Shown: positions 41,447-51,582 of the stretch, in pieces
Numbering within the stretch: the first letter of the stretch is position 1
Layout of the letters: every line of letters begins with the position of its first letter
Source of the DNA: Levilactobacillus tujiorum
GTDB lineage: Bacteria > Bacillota > Bacilli > Lactobacillales > Lactobacillaceae
Reading direction: 5' to 3'
DNA: 64,000 nucleotides
Assembly (NCBI RefSeq): GCF_012641185.1
Contig: NZ_JAAXLK010000005.1
Coordinates: 1 to 64,000 of the forward strand
Made by a program: the position numbers and the translations under genes
Notes under the pieces: model-generated
The model's input: only the letters and a program-made list of their open reading frames with translations
Database searches by the model: none
What the model was told of the DNA's origin: nothing

Positions 41447-42172
41447 ATGAGTGATAACAAGCAAACTCCGCGTAATGCGGGCGTTCATCAACAACGTAAT
41501 CGCGTTGCTGTCAATGAACGGGCAGCGTTTGATAACATCGGGTTAACCAAGCGTAACGCCGAATACATGTACCGCTTCAACAAGGAACTTGAGAAGACCA
41601 AGTTGACGCCGGAAAAGAAGGCTCAGGCCGTGCAAGACATGGTTAACGAGCTGGTTGACGGCCAGAAGAGTGGTAAGACTGGGAAGAACACGTACGGTGA
41701 CATTGAAGCGCGGGTCAAGGAAGTGGTTGAAGGTCCTACAAAGCCCGACAATGAACTGTTTGGGCGTAACTATTGGCCTAACATGTTGTACAACGCCTTG
41801 ACGTTCTTCATGATCTTTAACCTGATGTTTGGGTTAATGTACCTCTTCTCACCAAAGCTGATGACGACGAGTCGGCCAGTCGGAATTACGGCCATCACTG
41901 TTAGTGCTTTGATTGCCGGCTTCATTCTGCCGATCATGCCACGGCTGTTTAGTCCTAAGATCAAGCACCGCCTCAATGGGTTCGTGCGTGCACTGATCGT
42001 CTTGGCTGGGTTCCTGGTCTGGATGGCGTTGTTCTACTTGGCACAAATGCTGCCAGGCATCGTCAATCCAATCCTGATGCCATGGCCAAGCATTATCCTG
42101 GGTGTGGTCTCCATCGGGGTCATGTTCTGGATGCGGCGGACCTACAAGATCAATGGTGGGTTCTTCGGTTAA
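41447..42172 (+). CDS. DUF1129 family membrane protein
   Basis: 241 residues. A helical, charged N-terminal half (TKRNAEYMYRFNKELEKTKLTPEKKAQAVQDMVNEL) precedes four membrane segments (near 111-131, 142-162, 182-203, 212-229). The DUF1129 signature is the N-terminal helix pair followed by a GRNYWPNMLYN entry into the membrane. Last gene of the cluster, 16 bp after ychF, closed by a terminator. Function unknown. Confidence 0.88.
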   Translation: MSDNKQTPRNAGVHQQRNRVAVNERAAFDNIGLTKRNAEYMYRFNKELEKTKLTPEKKAQAVQDMVNELVDGQKSGKTGKNTYGDIEARVKEVVEGPTKPDNELFGRNYWPNMLYNALTFFMIFNLMFGLMYLFSPKLMTTSRPVGITAITVSALIAGFILPIMPRLFSPKIKHRLNGFVRALIVLAGFLVWMALFYLAQMLPGIVNPILMPWPSIILGVVSIGVMFWMRRTYKINGGFFG

Positions 42173-42190
42173 CATTAAATAAACGACAAC

Positions 42191-42243
42191 AAGAATTGTG
42201 GTTGATCGTCACTCAAAGAAGTGGCGGTCAACCACTTTTTTTG
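42191..42243 (+). terminator. terminator of the rsmG-DUF1129 cluster
   Basis: GTGGTTGAtCgtC.../...GgcgGTCAACCAC hairpin then seven T. Confidence 0.85.
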
Positions 42244-42271
42244 TGGTATGACGCCGCCTTACCGTTCTTCA

Positions 42272-42444
42272 CCTGCGGCTGTCAGGGATTCCGGCTGCTG
42301 TGGGGACCGCCTGCGGCCTGAGAAGCGGTCCTCCGGCTCGGTTGGAAGCCCGGAACCCCACCGGTCTTCCAACACGTCCCACGCTGTAAGCCGAGAATCG
42401 GCTAACAGCGTCGACACAGCTGCCTCCACCCTGACCTCCTCCGG
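42272..42444 (+). repeat. type B structured repeat (copy B3)
   Basis: Closing stem GTCAGGG/CCCTGAC replaces the GGCAGAG/CTCTGCC of B2 with pairing kept. Internal hairpin GTTGGAAG/CTTCCAAC likewise replaces GTTCG/CGAAC. Confidence 0.8.
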
Positions 42445-42534
42445 TGACGTGACTAATTTGGTTTGACACTTGGTCCCGAAACATTCTGGTATATCAATGG
42501 GTTATGACGACGGTTAGACTGACTTGTGAACGTA

Positions 42535-42706
42535 GCCGTGAGTGAGTCAAATTTGGGCCCAGCCGTGGGATTTACCAAGTGGTCCTCTTGGTAAATGGCG
42601 ACTTTAAGACGGGGGCTTTCGGCTTAAAGCGAGGCTAGAGACCGGTCCTTGGCTCTAGCCGTCCTTCCCGCAGCGTTCCGGCCCAAATTTGGCGAACGGT
42701 AAGGCG
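42535..42706 (+). repeat. type A structured repeat (copy A6)
   Basis: Closing stem AAATTTGGGCC/GGCCCAAATTT: the terminal T-A pair of other copies is C-G here. Hairpins TTTACCAAG/CTTGGTAAA, CTTTAAG/CTTAAAG and CTAGAG/CTCTAG with the agaccgg and ttggct loop blocks. Confidence 0.85.
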
Positions 42707-42933
42707 AATATTTTACAAGTTGATGGTCTATCGGCGTTACCATTGATTGGGATGGCCGTTGGTACTGGATAAGGTCGGTGGGGCACATCGCGAGGCCCGC
42801 TGATTTTATTTCGCAGCTAACTGGGTAAATTTTATGGCTTGTCGCCCATCACCTGGGGACCTATGATGTCACCAAGTAGTTGAGCCGCTCATGGACTCGA
42901 TGAAAAATTTCATTTTCGTGGGGAGGATTTTTT

Positions 42934-43515
42934 ATGAAAAAAATCTTTGGGTACGTACTGGGGTTAGTTGCTGCATTATTTGCCGCCGGGGCCATTGCGA
43001 CTACTGCTAACGCTGATGGGAGTAGTGCTGATGCCGCGAGTGGCAGTAGCAGTGCTGCCAGCGGTGCGGTAGCGCCAGCCATGGGGGCCAATGATGCTAG
43101 TGGCGCTGGGGCGATGAGTGCTGCTAACAGCAGTAGTATGGCCGCACCGGCTAAACATGCAAGGAAGCACGCGAAGAAGTTAGCCAAGAAGCGGCCGATG
43201 AAGCGAATCGCTAAGAAGCGGATCAAGCGGGCGAAGAAATTAGCGGCCGCCAAGAAGATGCGTGGGCGCTACCACTACCGCAAGGACAACCGCGAGATTC
43301 TGTTCCAGAAGGGCAAGAAGGGCGCCGAAGTGGAACTCTTCAACCGTAAGGGACAAGAAATCAAGAAGTTCAAGGTTCGTAAGGATGGCCGCTTTGAAAT
43401 TAAGCTGACTAAGAAGCAGGCGGCAAAGCTGGATAAGGGCGGCAAGTACTTCCGCTTCGATGTTCACCAGAAGGGCTATCGGCCTTATGAGATTCGCTAC
43501 TACATTTACAAATAG
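42934..43515 (+). CDS. secreted, strongly basic protein with Ala/Ser-rich linker
   Basis: 193 residues; GGGGAGGA upstream of the ATG. Signal peptide MKKIFGYVLGLVAALFAAGA, cleaved near NADG (residue 28). Residues about 28-75 are almost only Ala, Ser, Gly and Met. Residues about 75-110 are dominated by Lys/Arg (KHARKHAKKLAKKRPMKRIA). The C-terminal 85 residues (GAEVELFNRKGQEIKKFKVRKDGRFEIKL, then KGYRPYEIRYYIYK) resemble a small beta-sandwich. The positive charge would let it bind teichoic acids or DNA at the surface. No known family. Confidence 0.78.
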   Translation: MKKIFGYVLGLVAALFAAGAIATTANADGSSADAASGSSSAASGAVAPAMGANDASGAGAMSAANSSSMAAPAKHARKHAKKLAKKRPMKRIAKKRIKRAKKLAAAKKMRGRYHYRKDNREILFQKGKKGAEVELFNRKGQEIKKFKVRKDGRFEIKLTKKQAAKLDKGGKYFRFDVHQKGYRPYEIRYYIYK

Positions 43516-43710
43516 AATGCGATTGCTGTTCAGTCGTACGGCGGATAGGTAGACTGGACGTACCGGTTAGCCGTATGGCCGGGCGAAGCGGAAATAGCCA
43601 GAACTGAGTCGGTGTCGCTGCACATCGCTCGTTTTCCGAATTGCCCGAACCAGCCGAGATTCCCGGCGAATAACCCAGTAAAATGAACGCATCCATTAAG
43701 GGTCAACGAT

Positions 43711-43740
43711 AGAAAAGGCGTGGGCAACCACGTCTTTTCT
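43711..43740 (+). terminator. hairpin after the basic secreted protein
   Basis: AGAAAAGGCGTG/CACGTCTTTTCT hairpin, T-rich, nearly 200 bp after the stop. Confidence 0.65.
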
Positions 43741-43787
43741 TATCCGCTCAGATTGATTGTTCACCGAATTAATGAGGAGGGGTCACC

Positions 43788-45434
43788 ATGTTGAAGCGAA
43801 TCCATTTGAAGCTCCGCAGTCCAGATGGTCAATCACTGGGGATACTGACGATTGTTGGAGCCTTTATCATGACGTTTTGTTCGTATACGTCCCCGGCGTT
43901 TTACTTCGATACCTCACCGGACAACAACGCCTTCTTCACGGTCGGCAAAGCAATGATGAATGGCATTGTGCCCTACAAAGACATCTTTGAACAGAAGGGC
44001 CCCTACGTGTACTTTCTCCATGGTCTGGCCTACTTGGTATCGTCGCGCAGTTTTTTGCTGATCTTCCTCTACGAAATTGCGACGGTTACCGCGGCGATGT
44101 TCTTCGTTTATAAAATAGCCAAATTACTCAACGCCACTGAGCTACCGGCGTTACTGACGGCACTGTTATCACCGCTATTATTCTTGTACCACCCCTACTA
44201 TGACTACGGGGACACCGTGGAATTCTTTACGTTGCCGTTGTTGTTATCGCTGATCTATCTGATTGTGTTACTGGATCGCCGGCACTTTGCGGTGAGTCAT
44301 TGGTGGTATGTGGCGCAGGGGGCCATAGTCGGCATCGTCTTTTTGTCGAAATACACGCTGCTCGGGGCTTGGATTGTCTTCTACTTGCTGGTGGTGGGCC
44401 GGCTGCTGGTTAAACGCCAGTGGCGGCAGTTGGGCCGGGTGATTGGTTGGAGTGCGGCGGGGTTCCTGCTGACGACGGTGCCGTGGCTGATCTATTTCAC
44501 GGCGACCGGGTCACTGCGCGCCTTCATCAATGTCTACATTCTCTTCAATACCAAGGTGTACCTGACGTCCTCCGTGGCGGCTTTTGCCAACCTCGTTCAA
44601 TCGGTCACGCTCGTTTCGCAATTTTACTGGGGCAACGTCCTGTTCTTTGCGTTGGGCGTAGTGGGAACGTTGATCGTGATTTTCCAACCCACCATTTTTC
44701 GCAGTAATTTTGGGCGGGGGCTGTATTTAGCGAGTGCGCTGGGCTGTGATTTACTGGCATTGTATGGCTATCAAGCCGGGTCCGTCTATCAGTACTACCA
44801 GCTGATTTACTTTGGCTTCTTCGTGCTACCCTTTATTTACTTCTGTTTACTCTTCTTCCGGCACGTTCCGCTGCCCGCGGCGGATGCGCCGTTTCCAATC
44901 CTCGCCACGCTGATCTTGAGTTTGTTTTTGGTGCTGGGCGTCAATAATAACGTGACTAATTCGAAAGTTTTCCCGAACAACACGTCGATCACCGAAAAAC
45001 AGACGACCAAGCCCCAACAGCCTGCTCAGCTAGAATTTGGCCGGATCATGCGACGGGATAACCCGACTGGGACCCGACTGACGCTGTTAAATTACGGCTC
45101 GATTGACATGGGCTTCTATACGGCGTCGGGGGCCGTGCCGACGACCTATTTCTTCCAGAACTACAACATTCCGCAGAGTGCCGCACCGCAGATCCTGCAA
45201 TCGCAGCGTGACGTGATTAGTCGCCATCAAGTGGAGTGGGTTGTCCTGAACACGCCGGCGGGGAAGACCGTTAAGCAGTGGCAGGGCGGCAGTGGACGAA
45301 TCACGAGTGGCAACCTCAACCCTGGGACGAGCAAGCTGGCCAAAACGCTGACGCGCCATTACCGGCAAGTGGCCCAACACACGCAAGTCTTCGAGGGGGT
45401 TAATGTGACGTATTGGCTGTATCAACGGAAATGA
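43788..45434 (+). CDS. GT-C (PMT/ArnT-like) membrane glycosyltransferase
   Basis: 548 residues with about 10-11 membrane helices and a C-terminal extracytoplasmic domain of about 150 residues. The first loop carries the acidic GT-C motif (YFDTSPDNNAFFTVGKAMMNGIVPYKDIFEQKGPYVYF): DxxPD and the PYKD...KGP pattern of the GT39/DUF2029-like group. Such enzymes use a polyprenyl-phosphate sugar donor to glycosylate proteins or wall polymers outside the membrane. Substrate unknown. GAGGAGGGG precedes the ATG. Confidence 0.82.
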   Translation: MLKRIHLKLRSPDGQSLGILTIVGAFIMTFCSYTSPAFYFDTSPDNNAFFTVGKAMMNGIVPYKDIFEQKGPYVYFLHGLAYLVSSRSFLLIFLYEIATVTAAMFFVYKIAKLLNATELPALLTALLSPLLFLYHPYYDYGDTVEFFTLPLLLSLIYLIVLLDRRHFAVSHWWYVAQGAIVGIVFLSKYTLLGAWIVFYLLVVGRLLVKRQWRQLGRVIGWSAAGFLLTTVPWLIYFTATGSLRAFINVYILFNTKVYLTSSVAAFANLVQSVTLVSQFYWGNVLFFALGVVGTLIVIFQPTIFRSNFGRGLYLASALGCDLLALYGYQAGSVYQYYQLIYFGFFVLPFIYFCLLFFRHVPLPAADAPFPILATLILSLFLVLGVNNNVTNSKVFPNNTSITEKQTTKPQQPAQLEFGRIMRRDNPTGTRLTLLNYGSIDMGFYTASGAVPTTYFFQNYNIPQSAAPQILQSQRDVISRHQVEWVVLNTPAGKTVKQWQGGSGRITSGNLNPGTSKLAKTLTRHYRQVAQHTQVFEGVNVTYWLYQRK

Positions 45435-45641
45435 CGGCGAATTTAGCGGTCAAATGATGGGCGTCGATGAGTATTAAGCAAACTGAATGGATAAGTTGAC
45501 AACTATTTTATCCTACGACTCTTTTACTGGATGGACTCGATTTGTAAATGATAGTTCGGTGAGAGTCCTTGACCTGAGTGGCCTAGACTGGTAAATTTAG
45601 AAACAATATCTCCCAGGATTCCTAGCCGAGCCTGAGACTAA

Positions 45642-46802
<1,161 letters not shown>

Positions 46803-46814
46803 ACTGTAAATTTA

Positions 46815-46852
46815 CGAGGACCGATTGCCTGAGGGCGGTCGGTCCTTTTTCA
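46815..46852 (+). terminator. terminator of guaB
   Basis: GGACCGAttgCC/GGgcgGTCGGTCC hairpin followed by T5. Confidence 0.85.
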
Positions 46853-46944
46853 ATGGCTAGTCAATGAAGGTTGAAAGAACAAAATTCGCTGTCAGCGTTC
46901 GATATGGTAAGGATGGCAAACGAAAAAGTAGGCTAAACCATTCA

Positions 46945-47120
46945 CCTGCGGCTGACGGAGATTCCGCCTGCTGTGGGGACCGCCTACGGCCTGAGAAGCG
47001 GTCCTCCGGCTCGGTTTGAAACCTGACAGAAATCGTCAGTTTCCAAACACGTCCCACGCTGTAAGCCGAGAATCGGCTAACACCGTCGACACAGCTGGCT
47101 CCATCTCTGCCCTCCTCCGG
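46945..47120 (+). repeat. type B structured repeat (copy B4)
   Basis: Same block order as B2/B3. Its middle hairpin is longer (GTTTGGAAACTGAC/GTCAGGTTTCAAAC read on the minus strand). The closing stem GACGGAGAT/ATCTCTGCC has one mismatch. Confidence 0.78.
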
Positions 47121-47272
47121 TTAAGGGGAGTCTTTGCCAAACAAAATAGCTTAAACAACTGGTGCAGTGACATTGGATGAGAGTTAACTGTACTGGATAA
47201 AGCTTTCTGCCGACCTTTTTGGCTACTTGGAATGGCAGCGTACATTCAATAGTAATTGACAATATCTATGTA

Positions 47273-47444
47273 GCCGTGAGTGAGCCAAATTTGGGCTCAG
47301 CCGTGGGATTTACCAAGTGGTTTTCTTGGTAAATGGCGTCTTTGAGACGTGTTTTTTCGGCTCAAAGCGATGCCTAAGACCGGTCTGTGGCTTAGGCCGG
47401 CCTCCCCACAGCGTTCCAGCTCAAATTTGGCGAACGGTAAGGCG
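47273..47444 (+). repeat. type A structured repeat (copy A7)
   Basis: Closing stem AAATTTGGGCT/AGCTCAAATTT (one G-U), hairpins TTTACCAAG/CTTGGTAAA, CTTTGAG/CTCAAAG and GCCTAAG/CTTAGGC. It lies about 150 bp after B4. Confidence 0.85.
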
Positions 47445-47705
47445 GACAGCTATAACCATTTTTCCTCAACTACTAAGTAACGTTTTTCAAAGTTACACCT
47501 GCCAGAAAAGTTAAGCCCACGTTAACCTTCGAGTTGGCGGTGTGGCCGTAAATAGTGTAAGATTAAGGAATGGTTAAGTGCCTTACGCCCGGCTAAAGGT
47601 TCGGGCTTTCTGGTCGCCTCGCGCGGGTTATTTGTTAGAATAGACATAAGCCTGCGGGGCAGGACCGCTAGTGAATTACCCTAGCAGAAAAGGAGAACAA
47701 CCCAC

Positions 47706-48395
47706 ATGAAAATTTTAGTTGTCGATGACGATAAAGAAATTGCTCAATTATTGGAAATTTACATTAAAAATGAGGGTTACGAACCCCTCACCGCCTACAA
47801 CGGTAAAGAAGCGTTGACCAAGCTCCACACGACGCCAGATATTGCCTTAATGATTTTGGATATCATGATGCCTGAAATGAGCGGTATTGAAGTGATGAAA
47901 GAAGTGCGGAAAGATTCACAGATTCCGATTTTGATTTTGTCAGCGAAGACCGGTGATATGGATAAAATCCAAGGCTTGATTTCCGGCGCTGATGATTATG
48001 TGACGAAGCCATTTAACCCACTCGAAGTGATGGCCCGGGTTAAGTCGCTGTTGCGGCGGAGCCAAGACCAAGTGACGGATGATAGTCCTGACATCTTGGA
48101 CATTGGGACGCTGACGATCAACAAGGATTCGCATGAAGTTAAAACGATTGCTGGTAAGACGGTGTCTTTGACGGCGCTTGAATTTGGGATTCTTTACCTA
48201 CTGGCGAGTCACCCCAACCGGGTCTTCTCAGCGGATGAAATCTTTGAGCGGGTTTGGCGGCAGGAAAGTATCGTCTCTGCCAAGACCGTCATGGTTCACG
48301 TGAGCCACTTGCGGGATAAGATCGAAGACGCCACCAACGGCGAAAAGGTCATTCAAACCGTTTGGGGCGTGGGCTACAAGATTGAATCTCACTAG
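47706..48395 (+). CDS. VanR-like response regulator (OmpR/PhoB family)
   Basis: 229 residues. Receiver domain with VVDDDKE (acidic pocket 7-9), phospho-acceptor Asp52 in ILDIMMPEMSG and Lys101 in VTKPFNP. A winged-helix DNA-binding domain follows (LTALEFGILYLLASHPNRVFSADEIFERVW, about 150-179). The run IPILILSAKTGDMDKIQGLISGADDYVTKPFNPLEVMARVK resembles VanR rather than WalR. It is followed 92 bp later by the kinase gene; AAAAGGAGAAC upstream. Confidence 0.9.
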   Translation: MKILVVDDDKEIAQLLEIYIKNEGYEPLTAYNGKEALTKLHTTPDIALMILDIMMPEMSGIEVMKEVRKDSQIPILILSAKTGDMDKIQGLISGADDYVTKPFNPLEVMARVKSLLRRSQDQVTDDSPDILDIGTLTINKDSHEVKTIAGKTVSLTALEFGILYLLASHPNRVFSADEIFERVWRQESIVSAKTVMVHVSHLRDKIEDATNGEKVIQTVWGVGYKIESH

Positions 48396-48487
48396 CCTAG
48401 AATCAACTAATCAGATGAGAACCAGGTAGAGTAGGAGTGCAACATGAAACCATGTAACAAACAATTAAATAAACGGGGGCTGCGACC

Positions 48488-49657
48488 ATGAAGTTAACCA
48501 CACGCGAGAAGAGTGCGTTATTCATGGAAGGGGTTGTTACCGTCATCCTCCTGTTGATGCTGAACCTCGCTTTGCTGGTGCTGATTGTGCAAGCCATTGA
48601 GAGCAATCCAGGGTTACGGGACGGGATCTTTATTATCAAACGGTCCGTCGTGCTGGGCCCCAACCACTTTCAACTGTGGAGCTGGGAGAATCTCTTCATT
48701 GGCTTGATGTTGATTGCCGACGCCCTAGTGGTCTGGTGGCGGTTGATTCGGCGGTATCGGCAAATGCAGTTACGCCATATCATCGATGAACTTCACTACA
48801 TTGCCAATGGGCATTTCGACCACCGAATTCCGTTTCGGGTCAGTGGGGACGTGCAACGGGTGGTGGATTCCGTCAATGCTTTGGTCGACTCGGTCATCAA
48901 TTCAATGGATGAAGAACGGGCCATCGAGAAGTCTAAGGATGAGCTGATTACCAACGTCAGCCACGATATCCGCACGCCGTTAACGTCGATTATCGGTTAT
49001 CTGGGGCTGATTGAGGATAAGCAGTATCACAACGAGGCGGACCTACTCAAATACACGCACACGGCCTTTCTGAAGTCTAAACAGATGAAATCGCTGGTGG
49101 ACGACCTCTTCGAATACACGAAGGTTCGTCAGACGGATACGCCGTTGAGCCTGACCAACATTAATTTAGCCGCGATGCTAGAACAGTTGGGGGCCAGCTT
49201 CGAGTTGGAAGCCCAGAAGAAGGGCATGACGATCGGTGCCGAGAACTCATCGGAAACGATGATGATGGAGGCTGATCCTGAAAAATTAGTTCGAGTCTTC
49301 AACAATTTGGTCTCCAATGCCTTGAAGTACGGCGATGGTGGCAAGCACATTAACTTAGTCGCCACTCAACTCAGCGATCAGGAATTAGAAGTCCGGGTCA
49401 CTAACGACGGGCCCAAGATTCCTAAGGCGTCATTGAACATGATCTTCGAGCGGTTTTACCGGGTCGAGGAGTCGCGGTCGAAGGAAACTGGCGGCACGGG
49501 CTTGGGCCTGGCGATCGCCCAGAGCATTGTGGCCCTGCACGGTGGGTACATTTACGTGGAGTCCGACGACGCGCTGACTAGCTTTGTGATTCACTTGCCG
49601 GTTAAGCACGATCAGCCGTTGGAAATTCCTCAACGGTTGCGGACCCCCGGTCAATAA
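48488..49657 (+). CDS. VanS-like sensor histidine kinase
   Basis: 389 residues. Two membrane helices (about 14-36 and 66-84) enclose a short extracellular loop. Then HAMP (RQMQLRHIIDELHYIANGHFDHRIPF), HisKA with His159 in NVSHDIRTPLTSIIGYL, the N box (VFNNLVSNALKYGDGG) and G boxes (GGTGLGLAIAQSIVALHGG). The small sensor loop suggests detection of an envelope or membrane signal. Partner of the preceding regulator. The D,D-carboxypeptidase gene just downstream fits a wall-related regulon. Confidence 0.9.
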   Translation: MKLTTREKSALFMEGVVTVILLLMLNLALLVLIVQAIESNPGLRDGIFIIKRSVVLGPNHFQLWSWENLFIGLMLIADALVVWWRLIRRYRQMQLRHIIDELHYIANGHFDHRIPFRVSGDVQRVVDSVNALVDSVINSMDEERAIEKSKDELITNVSHDIRTPLTSIIGYLGLIEDKQYHNEADLLKYTHTAFLKSKQMKSLVDDLFEYTKVRQTDTPLSLTNINLAAMLEQLGASFELEAQKKGMTIGAENSSETMMMEADPEKLVRVFNNLVSNALKYGDGGKHINLVATQLSDQELEVRVTNDGPKIPKASLNMIFERFYRVEESRSKETGGTGLGLAIAQSIVALHGGYIYVESDDALTSFVIHLPVKHDQPLEIPQRLRTPGQ

Positions 49658-49671
49658 TGAGAGTTAACTAG

Positions 49672-49845
49672 ACAAGAGTGGGACAAAAGGCGGTTAGCTG
49701 GCGAGCATTAAGGCTGATAACCGAATAATCCCGGGCCTGGATTGTTTGGTTATCAGTTTTAAGCGGAACCAGCTGCCTTTTGGCGCACGTTTCGACAATG
49801 TAAATTCGGATATACAAATTGGTCTGGGGCTTTTGTCCTAGACTC
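49672..49845 (+). repeat. type C repeat, copy 2
   Basis: Full-length copy of the element at 28169. Outer stem GTGGGACAAAAG/CTTTTGTCCTAGAC, inner stems AGCTGG/CCAGCT and CTGATAACC/GGTTATCAG. It sits between the kinase and carboxypeptidase genes and contains no ORF. Confidence 0.8.
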
Positions 49846-49874
49846 ATACATAAGATAGAGGAGTTTTGATAGTC

Positions 49875-51200
49875 ATGATGAAGCGAGTACGACAAATGGT
49901 GATTGGCTTGGTGACGGCGGTAACGCTGATCACGGGCGGAATCAGTAGTTTAGGTGCACCAGTGACGGCGCAGGCCGCTAGTCAACAGACGAGCACGACG
50001 GTTAATTTGAAGGCCAAGGCGGGAATCGCGGTTGACGCCAAGACGGGCCAGATTTTATATAGTAAGAACGCGGACCAGAAGTTACCCGTAGCGTCGATGA
50101 CCAAGCTGTTATCAATCTACATGGTGCTGGACGCCATTCATGCCGGTAAGTTGAAGTGGGACCAAAAGATTACCATCAACAAGGATATCGCGAAGGTGGC
50201 CCAGGATACCAACTTGTCTAACGTGCCATTACGGGCCGGTCACAAATATACGGTAAAGGCCTTGTACCAAGCCTCGCTGATCTATTCAGCCAACGGTGCG
50301 GTCGAAGCCTTGGGTAGCGCCGTTGCCGGGTCACCACACGCTTTCGTCACGCAGATGAAGGCGCAGGCCAAGAAGCTGGGGATGACCGACGTTGAGATTT
50401 ATAACGCGTGTGGGTTGACCAACAAACAGGTCGGTAAGCTCGGTTACAGCAACGTTAAGGGTTCCGCAGAAAACCAATGGTCGGCAGCCGATCAAGCTAA
50501 ATTAGCCGTGGCGCTGTTGGACAAGTACCCAGAAGTCCTCCAGACCACGAACATTAAGAAGATGTGGTTTGAAAAGGGCACCAACGATGCCACCAAGATG
50601 GAGAACTGGAATTGGATGCTCAAGGGCCTGTCCGCGGCTTATTCCAAGCTACACGTTGATGGCCTGAAGACGGGAACGTCGGATGCTGCCGGGGCTAACT
50701 TTACCGGGACGGCCAATAACGACGGTAACCGGATTGTCACGGTGGTCTTACACGCTGCCCACAAGTCAGAGACCGATCCATCACGGTTCCAACAAACCCA
50801 GAAGATGATGTCTTACGTCTATAACAACTTTAAGACGGTGAGCTACCAGGCTGGTGACCAAGTGAAGGGTGCCAAGACGGTGACGACGCATGACGCCAAG
50901 GCCAAGACCGCTAAGACGGTGTTGGGCCAAGACGTTAAGCTCTGGATTCGCAATGATCAGATTGCCAGCAACATTTCAGCTAAGACTCAGTTGAAGGCGA
51001 AGTATAACGAAAAGGATCAGCTGGAAGCGCCAGTAGCCAAGGATGCGACGATTGGAACGGCTAACATTTCCTTGAAGGGTGATCAGTTGGGCTTCTTGGG
51101 CAATACCAAGACGACCAAGGTGCCATTGAAGGTGACGCAAGCCGTTGAGAAAGCCAATTTCTTTGTCCGGATTTGGCGGTCAATCGTGGCCTTATTCTAG
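49875..51200 (+). CDS. D-alanyl-D-alanine carboxypeptidase (DacA/PBP5-like)
   Basis: About 441 residues. Signal peptide cleaved near TAQA (residue 34). Penicillin-binding motifs: SMTK (Ser74, catalytic), SAN in IYSANGAVEAL and KTG in DGLKTGTSDAAG. A C-terminal beta domain and an amphipathic helix (VEKANFFVRIWRSIVALF), the typical membrane anchor of PBP5 proteins, follow. It trims the last D-Ala from peptidoglycan stem peptides. Its place next to a VanRS-like system is notable. A type C repeat separates them. Confidence 0.94.
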   Translation: MMKRVRQMVIGLVTAVTLITGGISSLGAPVTAQAASQQTSTTVNLKAKAGIAVDAKTGQILYSKNADQKLPVASMTKLLSIYMVLDAIHAGKLKWDQKITINKDIAKVAQDTNLSNVPLRAGHKYTVKALYQASLIYSANGAVEALGSAVAGSPHAFVTQMKAQAKKLGMTDVEIYNACGLTNKQVGKLGYSNVKGSAENQWSAADQAKLAVALLDKYPEVLQTTNIKKMWFEKGTNDATKMENWNWMLKGLSAAYSKLHVDGLKTGTSDAAGANFTGTANNDGNRIVTVVLHAAHKSETDPSRFQQTQKMMSYVYNNFKTVSYQAGDQVKGAKTVTTHDAKAKTAKTVLGQDVKLWIRNDQIASNISAKTQLKAKYNEKDQLEAPVAKDATIGTANISLKGDQLGFLGNTKTTKVPLKVTQAVEKANFFVRIWRSIVALF

Positions 51201-51215
51201 TTAAATTGAAGAAGT

Positions 51216-51252
51216 CGAAATCGCTCGCCAGATGGTGGGCGATTTTTTTGTG
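51216..51252 (+). terminator. terminator of the carboxypeptidase gene
   Basis: AATCGCTCGCCA/TGGTGGGCGATT hairpin then T6. Confidence 0.85.
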
Positions 51253-51582
51253 AATTAGGTGTAGCGTGAACGGAATTTTTGATTATGATAGGTATAGGCA
51301 GATAAAGCTAACTTGATTCTGGTCAAGGTAGTGGGCCGCTTGCCCGGTATAATTGGGGCTAACGTTAGGCAACCGACTAAACGAGAATCTCCCTGAAATT
51401 TAATTTATTATATGTGAGAACGACGAAATGCCGGTATAAGTGAATTGGTGACGATTTCTAAGGATTGTCGATGGCGTGTTGCATTTTTGACAAGTCAAGT
51501 ATTAATGTGCGAAGATACTTCTATTATTAGCTGAAAACGCGCAATTTTAAGGATATTTTGAGGATAAAGGGAGTTGGCATTT
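51253..51582. other. gene-free promoter region
   Basis: AT-rich, no repeat family member. Probably holds the promoter of the YhgE/Pip gene. Confidence 0.4.

Larger units (their letters stand above)
42255..42706 (+). mobile_element. composite B-A unit bounded by 13-bp inverted repeats
   Basis: CGCCTTACCGTTC at 42255-42267 is the perfect reverse complement of GAACGGTAAGGCG at 42694-42706. The span holds type B copy B3 (42272-42444) and type A copy A6 (42535-42706). A non-coding unit of about 450 bp with terminal inverted repeats resembles a MITE. Target-site duplications were not recognised. Confidence 0.5.

Noticed and set aside
48293-48308. parS-like sequence tggttcacgtgagcca in the response regulator gene
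   Set aside because: Three mismatches to parS, and the sequence encodes conserved receiver/DNA-binding residues (VHVSHLR), so it is explained by coding.
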